Assembly: GCA_017537565.1 (NCBI GenBank)
Contig: JAFYKQ010000011.1
Span: 1-43,302, forward strand
Reading direction: 5' to 3'
Origin: Flavobacteriales bacterium
GTDB taxonomy: Bacteria; Bacteroidota; Bacteroidia; Flavobacteriales; UBA1820
DNA: 43,302 bases
Shown here: positions 8,484 to 17,885 of the stretch, piece after piece
Position numbering within the stretch: position 1 is the stretch's first letter
Layout of the letters: each line of letters starts with the position of its first letter
The notes under the pieces: model-generated
Database searches by the model: none
What the model was told of the DNA's origin: nothing
Seen by the model: only the letters and a program-made list of their open reading frames with translations
Made by a program: the position numbers and the translations under genes

Positions 8484-10595
8484 ATGTACATACGATTATT
8501 GAGTTTTATATTCTGCTGCTTGGCGGCTATCAACGTGAGCCTCGCACAGAAGAGCACAGTAAAAACAGAAATAGAAAGCTATACCGCCGCCCGAGAGACC
8601 GATGGCATTTATAAGATAGACCGCTATGAATACTCTACGGGAGAACTCATAGGTAGTATCTTTTCCAGCAAAGGCACCTCACTGGAAGGCAAGAAAATAA
8701 ACGCATACAGCATTTCTGCCGATGGGCAGAAAATACTTCTAGAGACAGAACACACACCTATATATCGTCGTTCATACACTGCTGTATGTTATGTGTATGA
8801 CAGCAAAAAAGATAGTGTGACTCCACTGGCCTGCTCACAGGCTGTGATGTGCCCTACATTCTCACCAGATGGCACACGCGTGGCTTACAGTATGGCCAAC
8901 GACCTTTATATCCAGGACATCGCCACTTCCCAGATAACACGTCTTACTAGCGACGGCAGCCACGGCAGCATCATAAACGGCACTGCCGACTGGGTTTATG
9001 AAGAAGAGTTCTCGATAGTCAAGATGTATGATTGGAGTCCATCGGGGCGTTATATAGGTTATGTACGTTCAGACGAGAGCCGCGTTATGCTCTATGATAT
9101 GCCTATGTACTACCAAGGCACATATCCTTCGCTCTATACATTCAAATATCCCAAGGCTGGATATGAAAACTCTACTGTGAGCATACATATCTATGACACA
9201 CATACAGGTGGTACATCTACGGTAGATATGGGCAGCGAAAAAGATTACTACATACCCCGCATCTCTTGGTTGCCACATAGCGAAAAGATGATTTTTACAC
9301 ATATGAACCGCCTGCAAAACCATATGGACATATACACGGTAGATCCTTCTACTATGGAGAAAAAAATCCTATGGAGTGATTATGATAGTGCATATATAAA
9401 CCTCAACGACTACACACACTACCTGGACGATGGCAGTGTGGCATTTGTAAGTGAACGTGACGGACACGCACACCTGTATATCCAGGACGCAAAAGGAAAA
9501 ATAAGACAAGTAACACAAGGCGAATGGGACATAACTACCCTCTATGGACTAAGCAGTGACAAGAAAAAAGCCTATGTACAGACCACGCGTTCGGGCAGTG
9601 AAAACCGAGATATAGCCGCGGTAGACATTCGTACGGGTAAAGTATCTACACTATCTACACAGACAGGTACAAATGACGCTTCTTTTTCGGCTGCCTGTCG
9701 CTATTACACTCTTTCTTTCTCCTCTTCTACCAATATGGGAGTACGTTCGCTACATCGTGCAGCAGACGGCAGTCTTATACGTACTATAAGCGACCTTACA
9801 CAGATGAGTATAGAGTCAATTAAAAATGGACATCTGGTAAAAGAAATATCTATGATGGAGATTTCAGATTCTCTATCTCTCAAAACGTGGCGTATCCTTC
9901 CTCCAGATTTTGACAGTACGCGCCGTTATCCTGTACTTATGTATGTATATGGAGGCCCTGGTAGCCAACTAGTACTTAACCGTTGGGCGGTGAGTATGGA
10001 AAACTGGATGGAGAGCCTCGCCAAAAAAGGTTACATAATATACTGTGTGGACGGTCGTGGCACGGGTGGCCGTGGCGCCAGATTTGAAAAACAGATATAC
10101 CGCCGTATGGGAGAACTGGAACTCATAGACCAGGTGGCTGCTGCTCGTAAAATAGGAGAACTGCCATATGTAGATAAAAACCGTATAGGTATATTTGGTT
10201 GGAGTTTTGGTGGGTATATGGCTTCGCTGGCGGCGACTCGCCATTCAGATGTATTCTGTGCTGCCATAGCCGTAGCACCTGTTACATCGTGGAGAATGTA
10301 TGACACTGTTTACACAGAACGTTTCCTAGCCACTCCACAGGAAAACCCACTGGGATATGACCAGAACTCACCCCTCACATATGCCAGCGATATGAAATGT
10401 CGTTTCCTACTAGTACACGGCACTGCCGATGACAATGTACACTACCAGAACTCCGCACGTTTTTCATCACTGCTGGTAGAGGCAGGAATACCATTTGAAC
10501 AGATGATTTACACAGACAAAAATCACAGCATACTAGGTAAAGCCCGCCAACATCTATATGATAAAATGACTCTTTTCCTAGTTAACAACTTATAA
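8484..10595 (+). CDS. dpp4: dipeptidyl peptidase IV, S9 family, exported
   Basis: Removes X-Pro and X-Ala dipeptides from peptide N-termini in the periplasm. The protein is 703 residues (P. gingivalis DPP IV is about 720). A signal peptide (1-22, ending NVSLAQ) precedes an eight-bladed propeller domain and a C-terminal alpha/beta-hydrolase domain. The N-terminus-binding glutamates lie in DWVYEEEF at about 173-175. The catalytic triad is Ser574 in GWSFGGYMA, Asp649 in HGTADDNVH and His681 in DKNHS. The frame is open back to 8247, but that part is antisense to the divergent gene; the signal peptide fixes the start at 8484. It leads an operon with yfhO and a glycosyltransferase gene, though no functional link is obvious. 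Confidence 0.93.
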   Translation: MYIRLLSFIFCCLAAINVSLAQKSTVKTEIESYTAARETDGIYKIDRYEYSTGELIGSIFSSKGTSLEGKKINAYSISADGQKILLETEHTPIYRRSYTAVCYVYDSKKDSVTPLACSQAVMCPTFSPDGTRVAYSMANDLYIQDIATSQITRLTSDGSHGSIINGTADWVYEEEFSIVKMYDWSPSGRYIGYVRSDESRVMLYDMPMYYQGTYPSLYTFKYPKAGYENSTVSIHIYDTHTGGTSTVDMGSEKDYYIPRISWLPHSEKMIFTHMNRLQNHMDIYTVDPSTMEKKILWSDYDSAYINLNDYTHYLDDGSVAFVSERDGHAHLYIQDAKGKIRQVTQGEWDITTLYGLSSDKKKAYVQTTRSGSENRDIAAVDIRTGKVSTLSTQTGTNDASFSAACRYYTLSFSSSTNMGVRSLHRAADGSLIRTISDLTQMSIESIKNGHLVKEISMMEISDSLSLKTWRILPPDFDSTRRYPVLMYVYGGPGSQLVLNRWAVSMENWMESLAKKGYIIYCVDGRGTGGRGARFEKQIYRRMGELELIDQVAAARKIGELPYVDKNRIGIFGWSFGGYMASLAATRHSDVFCAAIAVAPVTSWRMYDTVYTERFLATPQENPLGYDQNSPLTYASDMKCRFLLVHGTADDNVHYQNSARFSSLLVEAGIPFEQMIYTDKNHSILGKARQHLYDKMTLFLVNNL

Positions 10596-10622
10596 AACCA
10601 CACCCATTACTATTTGATACAT

Positions 10623-13115
10623 ATGGAAACACCACATATCAACAACACTCCTATATGGAAAAAGTATCTACCACACCTACTATGTGTGGTAGCATTTGCA
10701 GTTATTTCGTTGGCGTATTTTCACCCTGTACTATCGGGCAAGGTGCTAGAGCAGGGAGACATACAACAGTATATGGGCTCGGCAGCCGAAATCCACGCAT
10801 ACCGCGATGCTCACGGGGGGCAGGACCCTTACTGGACTGGGCGTATGTTTGCCGGTATGCCAGACTACCAGATAGGTACAGATTTTAAATACAACTTCAT
10901 CAAGTATCCTTACCTATCACTACACGCACTACCTCGCCCTGCCAATTTTGCGTTCACGTTCTTTATCTCTTTCTTTATCCTGCTACTCACACTGAAAGTT
11001 GACTGGAAAAAGAGTGCCGTGGGAGCCCTTATGTTTGGGTTTACATCTTACCTGTATATCATTCTGGCGGCAGGACACAATTCCAAGGCTTATGCCATAG
11101 CATATCTACCACTGGTACTAGCAGGAGTGATGATGGTGTACTACCGTCGTAAATATCTATGGGGAGCCGTCCTTACGGCATTTGCTATGGGGCTGGAGAT
11201 ATATTCCAACCACGTGCAGATGACATACTATATGGCACTGGGCACGTTGATATTTGTAGTGCTATATGCAGTAGAATGTTTCCGCAAGAAAGACCTCAAA
11301 CACTTCTTTATATCCACAGCCATACTCATAGCCAGTGCATCGATAGGCATAGGTATGAATAGTGCACGTCTATGGACTACCTGGTCATACCAGAAACACA
11401 CGATACGTGCCGGTAGCGAACTTGTAATGGATTCTACTGCCACACCTCGCAAAGGCCTGGACAAGGACTACATTTTGGCTTGGAGTTATGGTATAGGTGA
11501 GACTTTTAACCTGATGATACCAGACCTCTATGGTGGAGCATCTGGCACAGATATAGGCGAAGAAAGCAATTACGCCAAAGCCATCACCCGTCTTACTGGT
11601 TCGGCAGTACAAGGACGTCAAATGGCAGCCCAGGCACCTACATACTGGGGTGACCAGCCGTTCACATCGGGCCCAGCATATGTGGGAGCGATAACGGTGT
11701 TCCTTTTTGTACTGGGACTGATGATAGTACGTGGCAAGTTCAAATGGTGGGTAGTAGGCGCTACACTGCTTAGTTTTCTTATGGCCTGGGGTAGCAATGC
11801 TATGTGGTTTGCCGATATGATGATAGAGCATTTCCCTCTCTATGATAAATTCCGCACACCATCGTCGGCACTTATAGTGTCGTCTATCACTATGCCTCTG
11901 CTGGCAATACTGGCACTTAAAGAATGGTTCTCTCCTTCATACCACATAAACGAAGCCACACGCAAACGATATCTGTACATAGCATTGGGAAGTACAGCTG
12001 GACTGTGCATACTATTCATCTTTATGGGCAATATGTTCTTTTCTTTCTCTTCGCCCAACGACGAAAGTATGCTGGGAGCCTATCCCGATGTCCTAGCGGC
12101 ATTGCGTACAGACCGTTATGATATGATGGTAAGCGACGCATTGCGTAGTGCTATACTCATAGCTGCTACAGCTGCAGTTATATGGTTCTTCTACAAAGGC
12201 AAAATAAAAGAAACTCTTTCCATACTGGTAATAGGTGTACTAGTCGTGGCAGATATGTGGAGCGTAGACCATCGTTATCTAGATGAGGATAATTTCACTA
12301 CTGCCGCACGTATGGAACAGCCTTTCACTGGCACGGTGGCAGACTGGGCTTATCGTGGACTTAAAAAAGATACGACACATTACCGCGTATGGAACCGCAC
12401 GGTAAACACTATGAACGATGCTTCGACTTCGTTCTATTTCAACAGCATAGGAGGATATCACGCCGCCAAACTACAACGTTATCAAGAGCTGTGGGAACAT
12501 CAGATATCTCGCGGAAATATGAATGTTATCTCTATGCTCAACACCAAATACATCATCTCACCATCAGACTCCCAAGACAGCAAAACTCCTGTCATAATGG
12601 AAAACACTATGGCTATGGGGCCAGCTTGGGTGGTAGATAGTCTGGCATTTACAACATCTGCCCGCGAAGAGCTGTTTGCACTGGATAGTCTAGATATAGC
12701 ACGAGTGGCAGTAGTAGATACCTCATTTGCCAGTGTGGCACGATACACTCCTACTGTGAGAGACAGCAGCGATATTTATAGCATCACACTGGAAAAATAT
12801 GAACCAAACCATCTCACATACCGCAGCGTTCTATCCTGTGAAAAACCTGTCGTATTTTCAGAGATTTACTATCCAGACGGGTGGAACGCATACATAGACG
12901 GAGAGAAAGTTCCTCACTTCCGCGTGAACTATGTGTTACGTGCTATGATATTACCAGCAGGAGAGCATAGTGTAGAATTCCGTTTTGAACCTACAGAAGC
13001 TCTATATGGAGACCGTCTTAATCTGGTATTTACACTTATATTCATCACTGGTCTATTGGCAGCTATTGTGATGAGCTTAAAAAAGAATAAAAAGAAAGAC
13101 ACACTACCCGCATAG
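10623..13115 (+). CDS. YfhO-family polytopic membrane protein
   Basis: 830 residues, with a dozen or more hydrophobic segments in the first two thirds (for example HLLCVVAFAVISLAYFHPVL, FAFTFFISFFILLLTLKV) and a soluble C-terminal part that ends in another membrane helix and a KKNKKKD tail. The early motifs EQGDIQQY, DPYWTGRMFAGMPDYQ and GHNSKAYA are typical of Bacteroidetes YfhO-like proteins. These resemble GT-C glycosyltransferases, and in Firmicutes YfhO acts in lipoteichoic acid glycosylation. Here the donor and acceptor are unknown. The glycosyltransferase gene follows after three bases, so a shared role in envelope glycan assembly is likely. The start at 10623 is the ATG; a TTG lies nine bases upstream. 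Confidence 0.82.
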   Translation: METPHINNTPIWKKYLPHLLCVVAFAVISLAYFHPVLSGKVLEQGDIQQYMGSAAEIHAYRDAHGGQDPYWTGRMFAGMPDYQIGTDFKYNFIKYPYLSLHALPRPANFAFTFFISFFILLLTLKVDWKKSAVGALMFGFTSYLYIILAAGHNSKAYAIAYLPLVLAGVMMVYYRRKYLWGAVLTAFAMGLEIYSNHVQMTYYMALGTLIFVVLYAVECFRKKDLKHFFISTAILIASASIGIGMNSARLWTTWSYQKHTIRAGSELVMDSTATPRKGLDKDYILAWSYGIGETFNLMIPDLYGGASGTDIGEESNYAKAITRLTGSAVQGRQMAAQAPTYWGDQPFTSGPAYVGAITVFLFVLGLMIVRGKFKWWVVGATLLSFLMAWGSNAMWFADMMIEHFPLYDKFRTPSSALIVSSITMPLLAILALKEWFSPSYHINEATRKRYLYIALGSTAGLCILFIFMGNMFFSFSSPNDESMLGAYPDVLAALRTDRYDMMVSDALRSAILIAATAAVIWFFYKGKIKETLSILVIGVLVVADMWSVDHRYLDEDNFTTAARMEQPFTGTVADWAYRGLKKDTTHYRVWNRTVNTMNDASTSFYFNSIGGYHAAKLQRYQELWEHQISRGNMNVISMLNTKYIISPSDSQDSKTPVIMENTMAMGPAWVVDSLAFTTSAREELFALDSLDIARVAVVDTSFASVARYTPTVRDSSDIYSITLEKYEPNHLTYRSVLSCEKPVVFSEIYYPDGWNAYIDGEKVPHFRVNYVLRAMILPAGEHSVEFRFEPTEALYGDRLNLVFTLIFITGLLAAIVMSLKKNKKKDTLPA

Positions 13116-13118
13116 GAT

Positions 13119-14399
13119 ATGAAAAAGGTTCTAGTGATAAGTTACTATTTTCCACCTGCCGGAGGCCCAGGTGTGCAGCGTTGGCTTAAATTCATCAAGT
13201 ATTTGAGAGAATATGGTGTAGAGCCAGTGATGTTCATACCACGCGATGCACACTACCCTATGGTGGACGAGAGTCTGTCGAGCGATGTACCCGATGGCAT
13301 AAAGATATATCGGGCACCTATCATAGAACCAAACTCCTATATGAAAACCGCCCAAAGCACCAGCGGAGGTTTTATAGATAAAAAGAAAAAAGATGGTATA
13401 AAAAGCCGTCTTCTCACCTGGATACGTGCCAATTTCTTTATCCCCGATGCACGATGTATGTGGATACGTCCTTCGGTGAAAAGGATAGTAAAAATACTGG
13501 AGGCGGAAGGCATAGATACTATTATCACTACTGCTCCTCCACATTCGGTGCATATGATAGGTTTGGGAGTTAAAAAACGTCGCCCACAGGTCAAATGGAT
13601 AGCAGACTTCCGTGACCCATGGACCAAGATAGACTATTTCCATAACCTGCCTCTATGTCGTTGGGCAAAAAAGAAACACTATGCCATGGAAAAAGAGGTG
13701 CTATCGATGGCCGATGATGTGATATGTGTTACGCCTTCGGTAGGGGAAGATTATCGTCCTATGACCACTGGGCGTATGCACGTTATAACCAATGGCTATG
13801 ACACTAGTGATATGCCACAGGAAAAAATAGACCTAGACACATCATTTACCATCACCCACGCCGGTAGTATCAACGCCCAACGCAACCCTGTAACACTATG
13901 GCGTGTACTGGGAGATATGTGCAAGGAGGATAGCACATTTGCTACGAGTCTTAAAATACAGCTGGCAGGCACACTCTCTCCAGAGGTCTTTTCATCTCTA
14001 CGCGATAACAATCTCATAGATAACACCCTGTACCACGATTACCTCCCACACGACGAAGTCATAAAACTACAACACTCCTCACGATTACTGCTTATGCTTA
14101 TGTACCGTGCCCCACACGGCAAGATGTTTATAGTAGGAAAACTATTTGAATATCTGGCAGCACGTCGTCCTATACTGGCCGTAGGCTATCCAGATGGCGA
14201 TGCTGCACATATCATAAACGATGCCCATAGCGGTAATGTGGTAGAATTTGATGATTATGACACTACGCGTCGTGTAGTAAAAGAAGCCTATGATATGTAT
14301 CTACAAGGCAAAAAATGCTACACACACAGCGGGGAGATAGAACAGTTCAGCCGTCGCGAACTCACCAGAAGACTTGCACAAGAAGTTATTTTGGGATAA
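13119..14399 (+). CDS. GT4-type glycosyltransferase, GT-B fold
   Basis: 426 residues. The N-terminal Rossmann half begins VLVISYYFPPAGGPGVQRW, a glycine-rich acceptor-side loop common in family 4 transferases. The second half contains THAGSINAQRNP and the donor-binding region GKLFEYLAARRPILAVG, in which the conserved glutamate binds the nucleotide-sugar ribose. No signal peptide or membrane helix is seen, so it acts at the cytoplasmic face. It starts three bases after yfhO and both probably act on the same envelope polymer. The last codons overlap the promoter of the following metal-uptake-like genes. Confidence 0.87.
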   Translation: MKKVLVISYYFPPAGGPGVQRWLKFIKYLREYGVEPVMFIPRDAHYPMVDESLSSDVPDGIKIYRAPIIEPNSYMKTAQSTSGGFIDKKKKDGIKSRLLTWIRANFFIPDARCMWIRPSVKRIVKILEAEGIDTIITTAPPHSVHMIGLGVKKRRPQVKWIADFRDPWTKIDYFHNLPLCRWAKKKHYAMEKEVLSMADDVICVTPSVGEDYRPMTTGRMHVITNGYDTSDMPQEKIDLDTSFTITHAGSINAQRNPVTLWRVLGDMCKEDSTFATSLKIQLAGTLSPEVFSSLRDNNLIDNTLYHDYLPHDEVIKLQHSSRLLLMLMYRAPHGKMFIVGKLFEYLAARRPILAVGYPDGDAAHIINDAHSGNVVEFDDYDTTRRVVKEAYDMYLQGKKCYTHSGEIEQFSRRELTRRLAQEVILG

Positions 14400-14404
14400 C
14401 TTTG
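14374..14404 (+). promoter_or_regulatory. promoter for the His-rich protein/TonB receptor genes
   Basis: TTG (14374-14376), 20 bases, then TAACTTTG (14397-14404) is an exact match to the Bacteroidetes consensus. It lies inside the end of the glycosyltransferase gene, and its TAA is that gene's stop codon. Transcription should start near 14410. Confidence 0.75.
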
Positions 14405-14412
14405 CAGCCCTC

Positions 14413-14432
14413 GATATGAGATTTTCATTATC
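14413..14432 (+). promoter_or_regulatory. possible operator, Fur-like half-site
   Basis: Between the predicted start of transcription and the ATG lies GATATGAGATTTTCATTATC. Its right half (TCATTATC) matches the Fur-box half-site, the left half matches poorly, and GATA...TATC forms a loose dyad. Placement over the start of transcription would suit a repressor. This is speculative. Confidence 0.25.
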
Positions 14433-14437
14433 ATAAA

Positions 14438-14803
14438 ATGACACTTTACAGACAGAACTTAATAAATCGTTTTACCGCTTGGATATTCCTAGGGGCATTC
14501 TGTCTTAACTTTATAGGTGCGTCGCTTTTTGTTCACACCCACATCATAAATGGAGCGACTATAGTCCACTCCCACTTCTATGATGGTGATGGCACGGCAG
14601 ATGCTCCTTCCCACACCCACAGCGAACGTGAGATAACACTCATACATCATCTATCTTCGTTAGACTTTATATACCACCAGGTAGCTATGCACGTTCCTCA
14701 TATGTGGGACAGTTACATAGAGACGCTATGCTGTGGTCTGGATATTTTCTATAACCAGATATATCTTTCTCATTCTGGACTTCGTGGGCCTCCCACACTT
14801 TGA
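14438..14803 (+). CDS. histidine-rich small membrane-anchored protein
   Basis: 121 residues with one N-terminal hydrophobic segment (about 11-32) and 12 histidines after it, arranged as HTH, HSH, HTH, HH, HVPH and single residues. A GDGTAD stretch adds acidic residues. The core HIINGATIVHSH and the position before a TonB-dependent receptor recur in Bacteroidetes, but I know of no established function. The chemistry fits binding of a transition metal such as Zn, Fe, Cu or Ni at the periplasmic face, feeding or sensing the neighbouring receptor. It has its own promoter, and 130 bases separate it from the receptor gene. Confidence 0.75.
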   Translation: MTLYRQNLINRFTAWIFLGAFCLNFIGASLFVHTHIINGATIVHSHFYDGDGTADAPSHTHSEREITLIHHLSSLDFIYHQVAMHVPHMWDSYIETLCCGLDIFYNQIYLSHSGLRGPPTL

Positions 14804-14832
14804 TTTTTCAGTATTTATCATTAGATGTTTTT

Positions 14833-14854
14833 CTCTATGAGATACCTCATAGAG
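14833..14854. other. perfect 9-bp hairpin between His-rich and receptor genes
   Basis: CTCTATGAG and CTCATAGAG enclose the loop ATAC. Neither strand has a terminator-like T run after it, so it may be an mRNA processing, stability or regulator site. Otherwise 14804-14933 shows no gene. Confidence 0.5.
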
Positions 14855-14933
14855 AGGATATGTGTGTTATATGTTACATTTTAACATAGGACACAGCATA
14901 TCTATATTAGAATTACATAAAAAAAACCTTAAA

Positions 14934-17234
14934 ATGAAATTTATCAAAACCATATTTATATTGGTTGTGATGCTTTGTGTGCATACAAACTCCACAGCCC
15001 AAAACACAAGTGACGCTCACATAGTAGGACATATAACAGACAAAATAAGTGGCGAACACCTCCCATTTGTAAACATAAGCCTCAAAGGCACCACTATGGG
15101 TACAGCTACCGATGCCACAGGACATTTCTTTATGAAAAATATTCCCGAAGGCAACTATACACTACGTATCACCTTTATGGGTTACAAAACCGAAGAAGTC
15201 CCAGTAGAAGTCATACACGGCCGTACTGCCGAGGTCAACATCGCCATAAGCGAAGACATATCTATGATGGACGACGTGGTTATCACAGCCTCACGCAACG
15301 AGGCCCCTAGGAAGATGTCATCTGTTGTGGTGAACGTAGCAGGGCCTAAATTGTTTGATATGACATCGGCTCCTGCTGTGGGTGGAGTACTCAGTTTCCA
15401 GCCAGGATTGCGTGTAGAAAACGACTGCCAGAACTGTGGTTTTATGCAGGTACGTATAAACGGCCTACAAGGACACTACACACAGATAATGATAGATTCA
15501 CGTCCTATGCTTTCGGCACTAAGCGGAGTTTATGGCCTGGAACAATACCCTGCCGATATGATAGAGCGTATAGAGGTTATACGTGGAGGAGGCTCGGCTC
15601 TATTTGGCTCTAGTGCCATAGCCGGCACGGTAAATATCATCACCAAAGAACCTACGACAAATCATTTTTCGGCCGCTCATAACATAACCGCTATGGCTGG
15701 CGGCGAGGCTATGGACAACGTTTCTTCGCTAGGTGGGACTATCGTTTCAGAAGACCGCCGTGTAGGTGCACACATATTTGGTAGTTCACGCAATCGTCAA
15801 TCTTGGGACGGGAATGATGATGGGTTTACAGACATTCCTCTTATAAATTCTACTTCGTTTGGGTTTACTGCATTTTACAAACCAACGCTTTACAGCAAGA
15901 TAAATGCCGAATTCCACTCCATATCCGAATTCCGCCGCGGTGGCGACAACCTCTCTCTGCCCCCTCACGAGACCTACATAACCGAACAGACAGACCACAA
16001 TATAAACGGTGGTAGTCTTTCATATACCGTATGGGACGCATCACAGAAAAACCGTCTGAATGTCTTTGGTGCATTACAGAACATAGCTCGTAAATCTTAC
16101 TACGGTGCAGACAAAGACCCAGATGCATATGGAGAGACACAAGACCTTACGGCAGTAGCCGGTACTCAATACACACATGATTTCTCTCATGCTTTCTTTA
16201 TGCCTTCACAGCTTACAGCAGGTGTAGAATTTAACTACAATGGCATGCACGACATAATGGCTGGATATGGCCGTGATATGCGTCAAGATGTGAATATATG
16301 GAGTGCATATTTGCAGAATGAATGGAAGACAGAACGCGCTGGCATACTGATAGGTGCTCGTGCAGACAAGCACAATATGATAGACGGGGTCATAATATCT
16401 CCTCGTGTTAATGTGCGTTATCGTCTATGGGACGCTATCAATATGCGTGCCAGCTGGGCGAGTGGATTCCGCGCACCACAGGCATTTGATGAAGACCTGC
16501 ACATAATGGCAGTAGGTGGCGAAGTTCACATCATACAGATAGCCGAAGACCTCCGCGAGGAAAGCAGCCAGAGTTTTACTCTTTCGGCAGACTATGCCCA
16601 CACGTGGGGAGATGTACAGGTAGGTCTTATGGCCGAAGGTTTTTACACCAGCCTAGATGATGTATTTATACTTTCTGAAGCAGGAACAGATGCACAGGGC
16701 AACACCATTATGGAACGCACCAATGGCGATGGAGCCGAGGTCTATGGAGTAAATATAGAAGGTAAAATAGCCAAAGGTCGTTACATAGAACTGCAAGCAG
16801 GATTTACTTGGCAGAACAGCCGTTACTCTACACCTTATGCTTGGAGTGAGGACGAGGACGCTCAACTGGTAAGTAAGATGTTGCGAAGCCCAGATACTTA
16901 TGGTTATTTCACTCTATCTAGCGAACCTTTCCATGATTTCAAGATATCACTCACAGGCAATTACACAGGTAGTATGCTGGTAGAACACTACGCTGGCTAT
17001 ATAAACGAAGACACCCTGGAAGAAACTCCTTCGTTTTTTGACCTTTCTGCCAAAGTGTCTTATGACATACACATCACACCATCGTTCTGCATAGACGTCC
17101 ATGCTGGCGTACAGAACATATTCAATTCATTCCAGAAAGACCTGGACAAGGGGGCATTGCGAGATTCGGGATACATATATGGGCCTACCGTTCCGCGTAG
17201 CATATATGCCGGTATCAAATTCAATATATTTTAA
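14934..17234 (+). CDS. TonB-dependent outer-membrane receptor
   Basis: 766 residues. In order: signal peptide (about 1-22, ending NSTAQ), a carboxypeptidase-regulatory-like beta domain (about 28-105, HIVGHITDKISGEHLPFVN), a TonB-box-like segment DDVVITAS, a plug domain (about 125-245, with RINGLQGHYTQIMIDSRP and IEVIRGGGSALFGSSAI) and a 22-strand barrel ending in phenylalanine (IKFNIF). The plug carries a CQNC pair. GFRAPQAFDEDLH in the barrel resembles the FRAP motif of siderophore and haem receptors. This architecture is CirA/FepA-like rather than SusC-like and no SusD partner follows. With the His-rich protein upstream, metal or metal-chelate uptake is the best guess. The ATG at 14934 is chosen because the signal peptide starts there. 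Confidence 0.88.
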   Translation: MKFIKTIFILVVMLCVHTNSTAQNTSDAHIVGHITDKISGEHLPFVNISLKGTTMGTATDATGHFFMKNIPEGNYTLRITFMGYKTEEVPVEVIHGRTAEVNIAISEDISMMDDVVITASRNEAPRKMSSVVVNVAGPKLFDMTSAPAVGGVLSFQPGLRVENDCQNCGFMQVRINGLQGHYTQIMIDSRPMLSALSGVYGLEQYPADMIERIEVIRGGGSALFGSSAIAGTVNIITKEPTTNHFSAAHNITAMAGGEAMDNVSSLGGTIVSEDRRVGAHIFGSSRNRQSWDGNDDGFTDIPLINSTSFGFTAFYKPTLYSKINAEFHSISEFRRGGDNLSLPPHETYITEQTDHNINGGSLSYTVWDASQKNRLNVFGALQNIARKSYYGADKDPDAYGETQDLTAVAGTQYTHDFSHAFFMPSQLTAGVEFNYNGMHDIMAGYGRDMRQDVNIWSAYLQNEWKTERAGILIGARADKHNMIDGVIISPRVNVRYRLWDAINMRASWASGFRAPQAFDEDLHIMAVGGEVHIIQIAEDLREESSQSFTLSADYAHTWGDVQVGLMAEGFYTSLDDVFILSEAGTDAQGNTIMERTNGDGAEVYGVNIEGKIAKGRYIELQAGFTWQNSRYSTPYAWSEDEDAQLVSKMLRSPDTYGYFTLSSEPFHDFKISLTGNYTGSMLVEHYAGYINEDTLEETPSFFDLSAKVSYDIHITPSFCIDVHAGVQNIFNSFQKDLDKGALRDSGYIYGPTVPRSIYAGIKFNIF

Positions 17235-17252
17235 GCTACACTTTTTTATGCT

Positions 17253-17260
17253 TATATTTG
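17253..17260 (+). promoter_or_regulatory. -7 box upstream of pth
   Basis: TATATTTG fits TAnnTTTG and lies between the receptor stop codon and the terminator hairpin. No TTG is seen at the usual -33 spacing. If used, the pth transcript would begin inside the hairpin. Confidence 0.35.
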
Positions 17261-17294
17261 CATCGGGCATTCACGTGAATGCCTGATGTTTTTA
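17261..17294 (+). terminator. terminator after the TonB receptor
   Basis: GGCATTCAC-GTGAATGCC is an 18-base palindrome, extended on both sides by CATC/GATG with one G-T wobble, then TTTTTATTT. It lies 26 bases after the receptor stop codon. Confidence 0.75.
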
Positions 17295-17305
17295 TTTATA
17301 AGATT

Positions 17306-17872
17306 ATGAACAAATATCTAATAGTAGGTCTAGGCAATATAGGTGCAGAATATGCCGAGACTCGCCACAATATAGGATTTAAGGTTGTAGATGCATTTGC
17401 TGCTTCACACGGCGGGACTTTTTCCAGCGACAAACTGGGAAGCACGTGTGAGGTACGCATCAAAGGCCGTACTTTTATCCTACTCAAACCATCTACATAT
17501 ATGAATCTAAGCGGTAAGGCAGTGCGTTACCACGCCAACGCTCATAAATTACCAGCAGAAAACATTCTGGTCATATGCGATGATTTGGCCCTGCCATTTG
17601 GTACGATACGTATAAAAAGTAAAGGTTCTGATGGCGGACACAACGGGCTTAAAAACATCAACGAAATGCTGGGAACACAGAACTATCCTCGTTTCCGTTT
17701 TGGGATAAGCAGTGATTTTGCAAGAGGACATCAGGTGGATTATGTTTTAGGTGAATGGAATGAAGAGGAAAATAGCAAAATGAACGAACGCCTGGAAAAA
17801 GCAGTAGCAGCGATAGAGGCTTTTGGTCTATCTGGGATAAACAATGCCATGAACACTTTTAATGGCAAATAA
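17306..17872 (+). CDS. pth: peptidyl-tRNA hydrolase
   Basis: Recycles tRNA by cleaving peptidyl-tRNA released from stalled ribosomes. 188 residues (E. coli Pth 194). The active-site signatures are in order: Asn in VGLGNIGAEY, the catalytic His in TRHNIGF, PSTYMNLSG, the Asp in CDDLALPFG, and GSDGGHNGLKNI. The frame is open nine codons further upstream, but that part lies in the preceding terminator, so MNKYLIVGLGN at 17306 is chosen. It is followed by a long terminator shared with the convergent methyltransferase gene. Confidence 0.95.
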   Translation: MNKYLIVGLGNIGAEYAETRHNIGFKVVDAFAASHGGTFSSDKLGSTCEVRIKGRTFILLKPSTYMNLSGKAVRYHANAHKLPAENILVICDDLALPFGTIRIKSKGSDGGHNGLKNINEMLGTQNYPRFRFGISSDFARGHQVDYVLGEWNEEENSKMNERLEKAVAAIEAFGLSGINNAMNTFNGK

Positions 17873-17885
17873 ATCAACCCATATT

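Noticed and set aside
13131-13643. 170-codon open frame antisense to the glycosyltransferase
   Set aside because: Shadow of a well-supported gene; composition rich in His, Tyr and Arg without pattern.
14934-17234. SusC-type receptor of a polysaccharide utilisation locus
   Set aside because: It is shorter (766 residues) than SusC proteins, no SusD lipoprotein follows, and the plug resembles CirA/FepA receptors.
17279-17305. Earlier start for pth
   Set aside because: It lies in the terminator hairpin and adds residues not found in Pth proteins.
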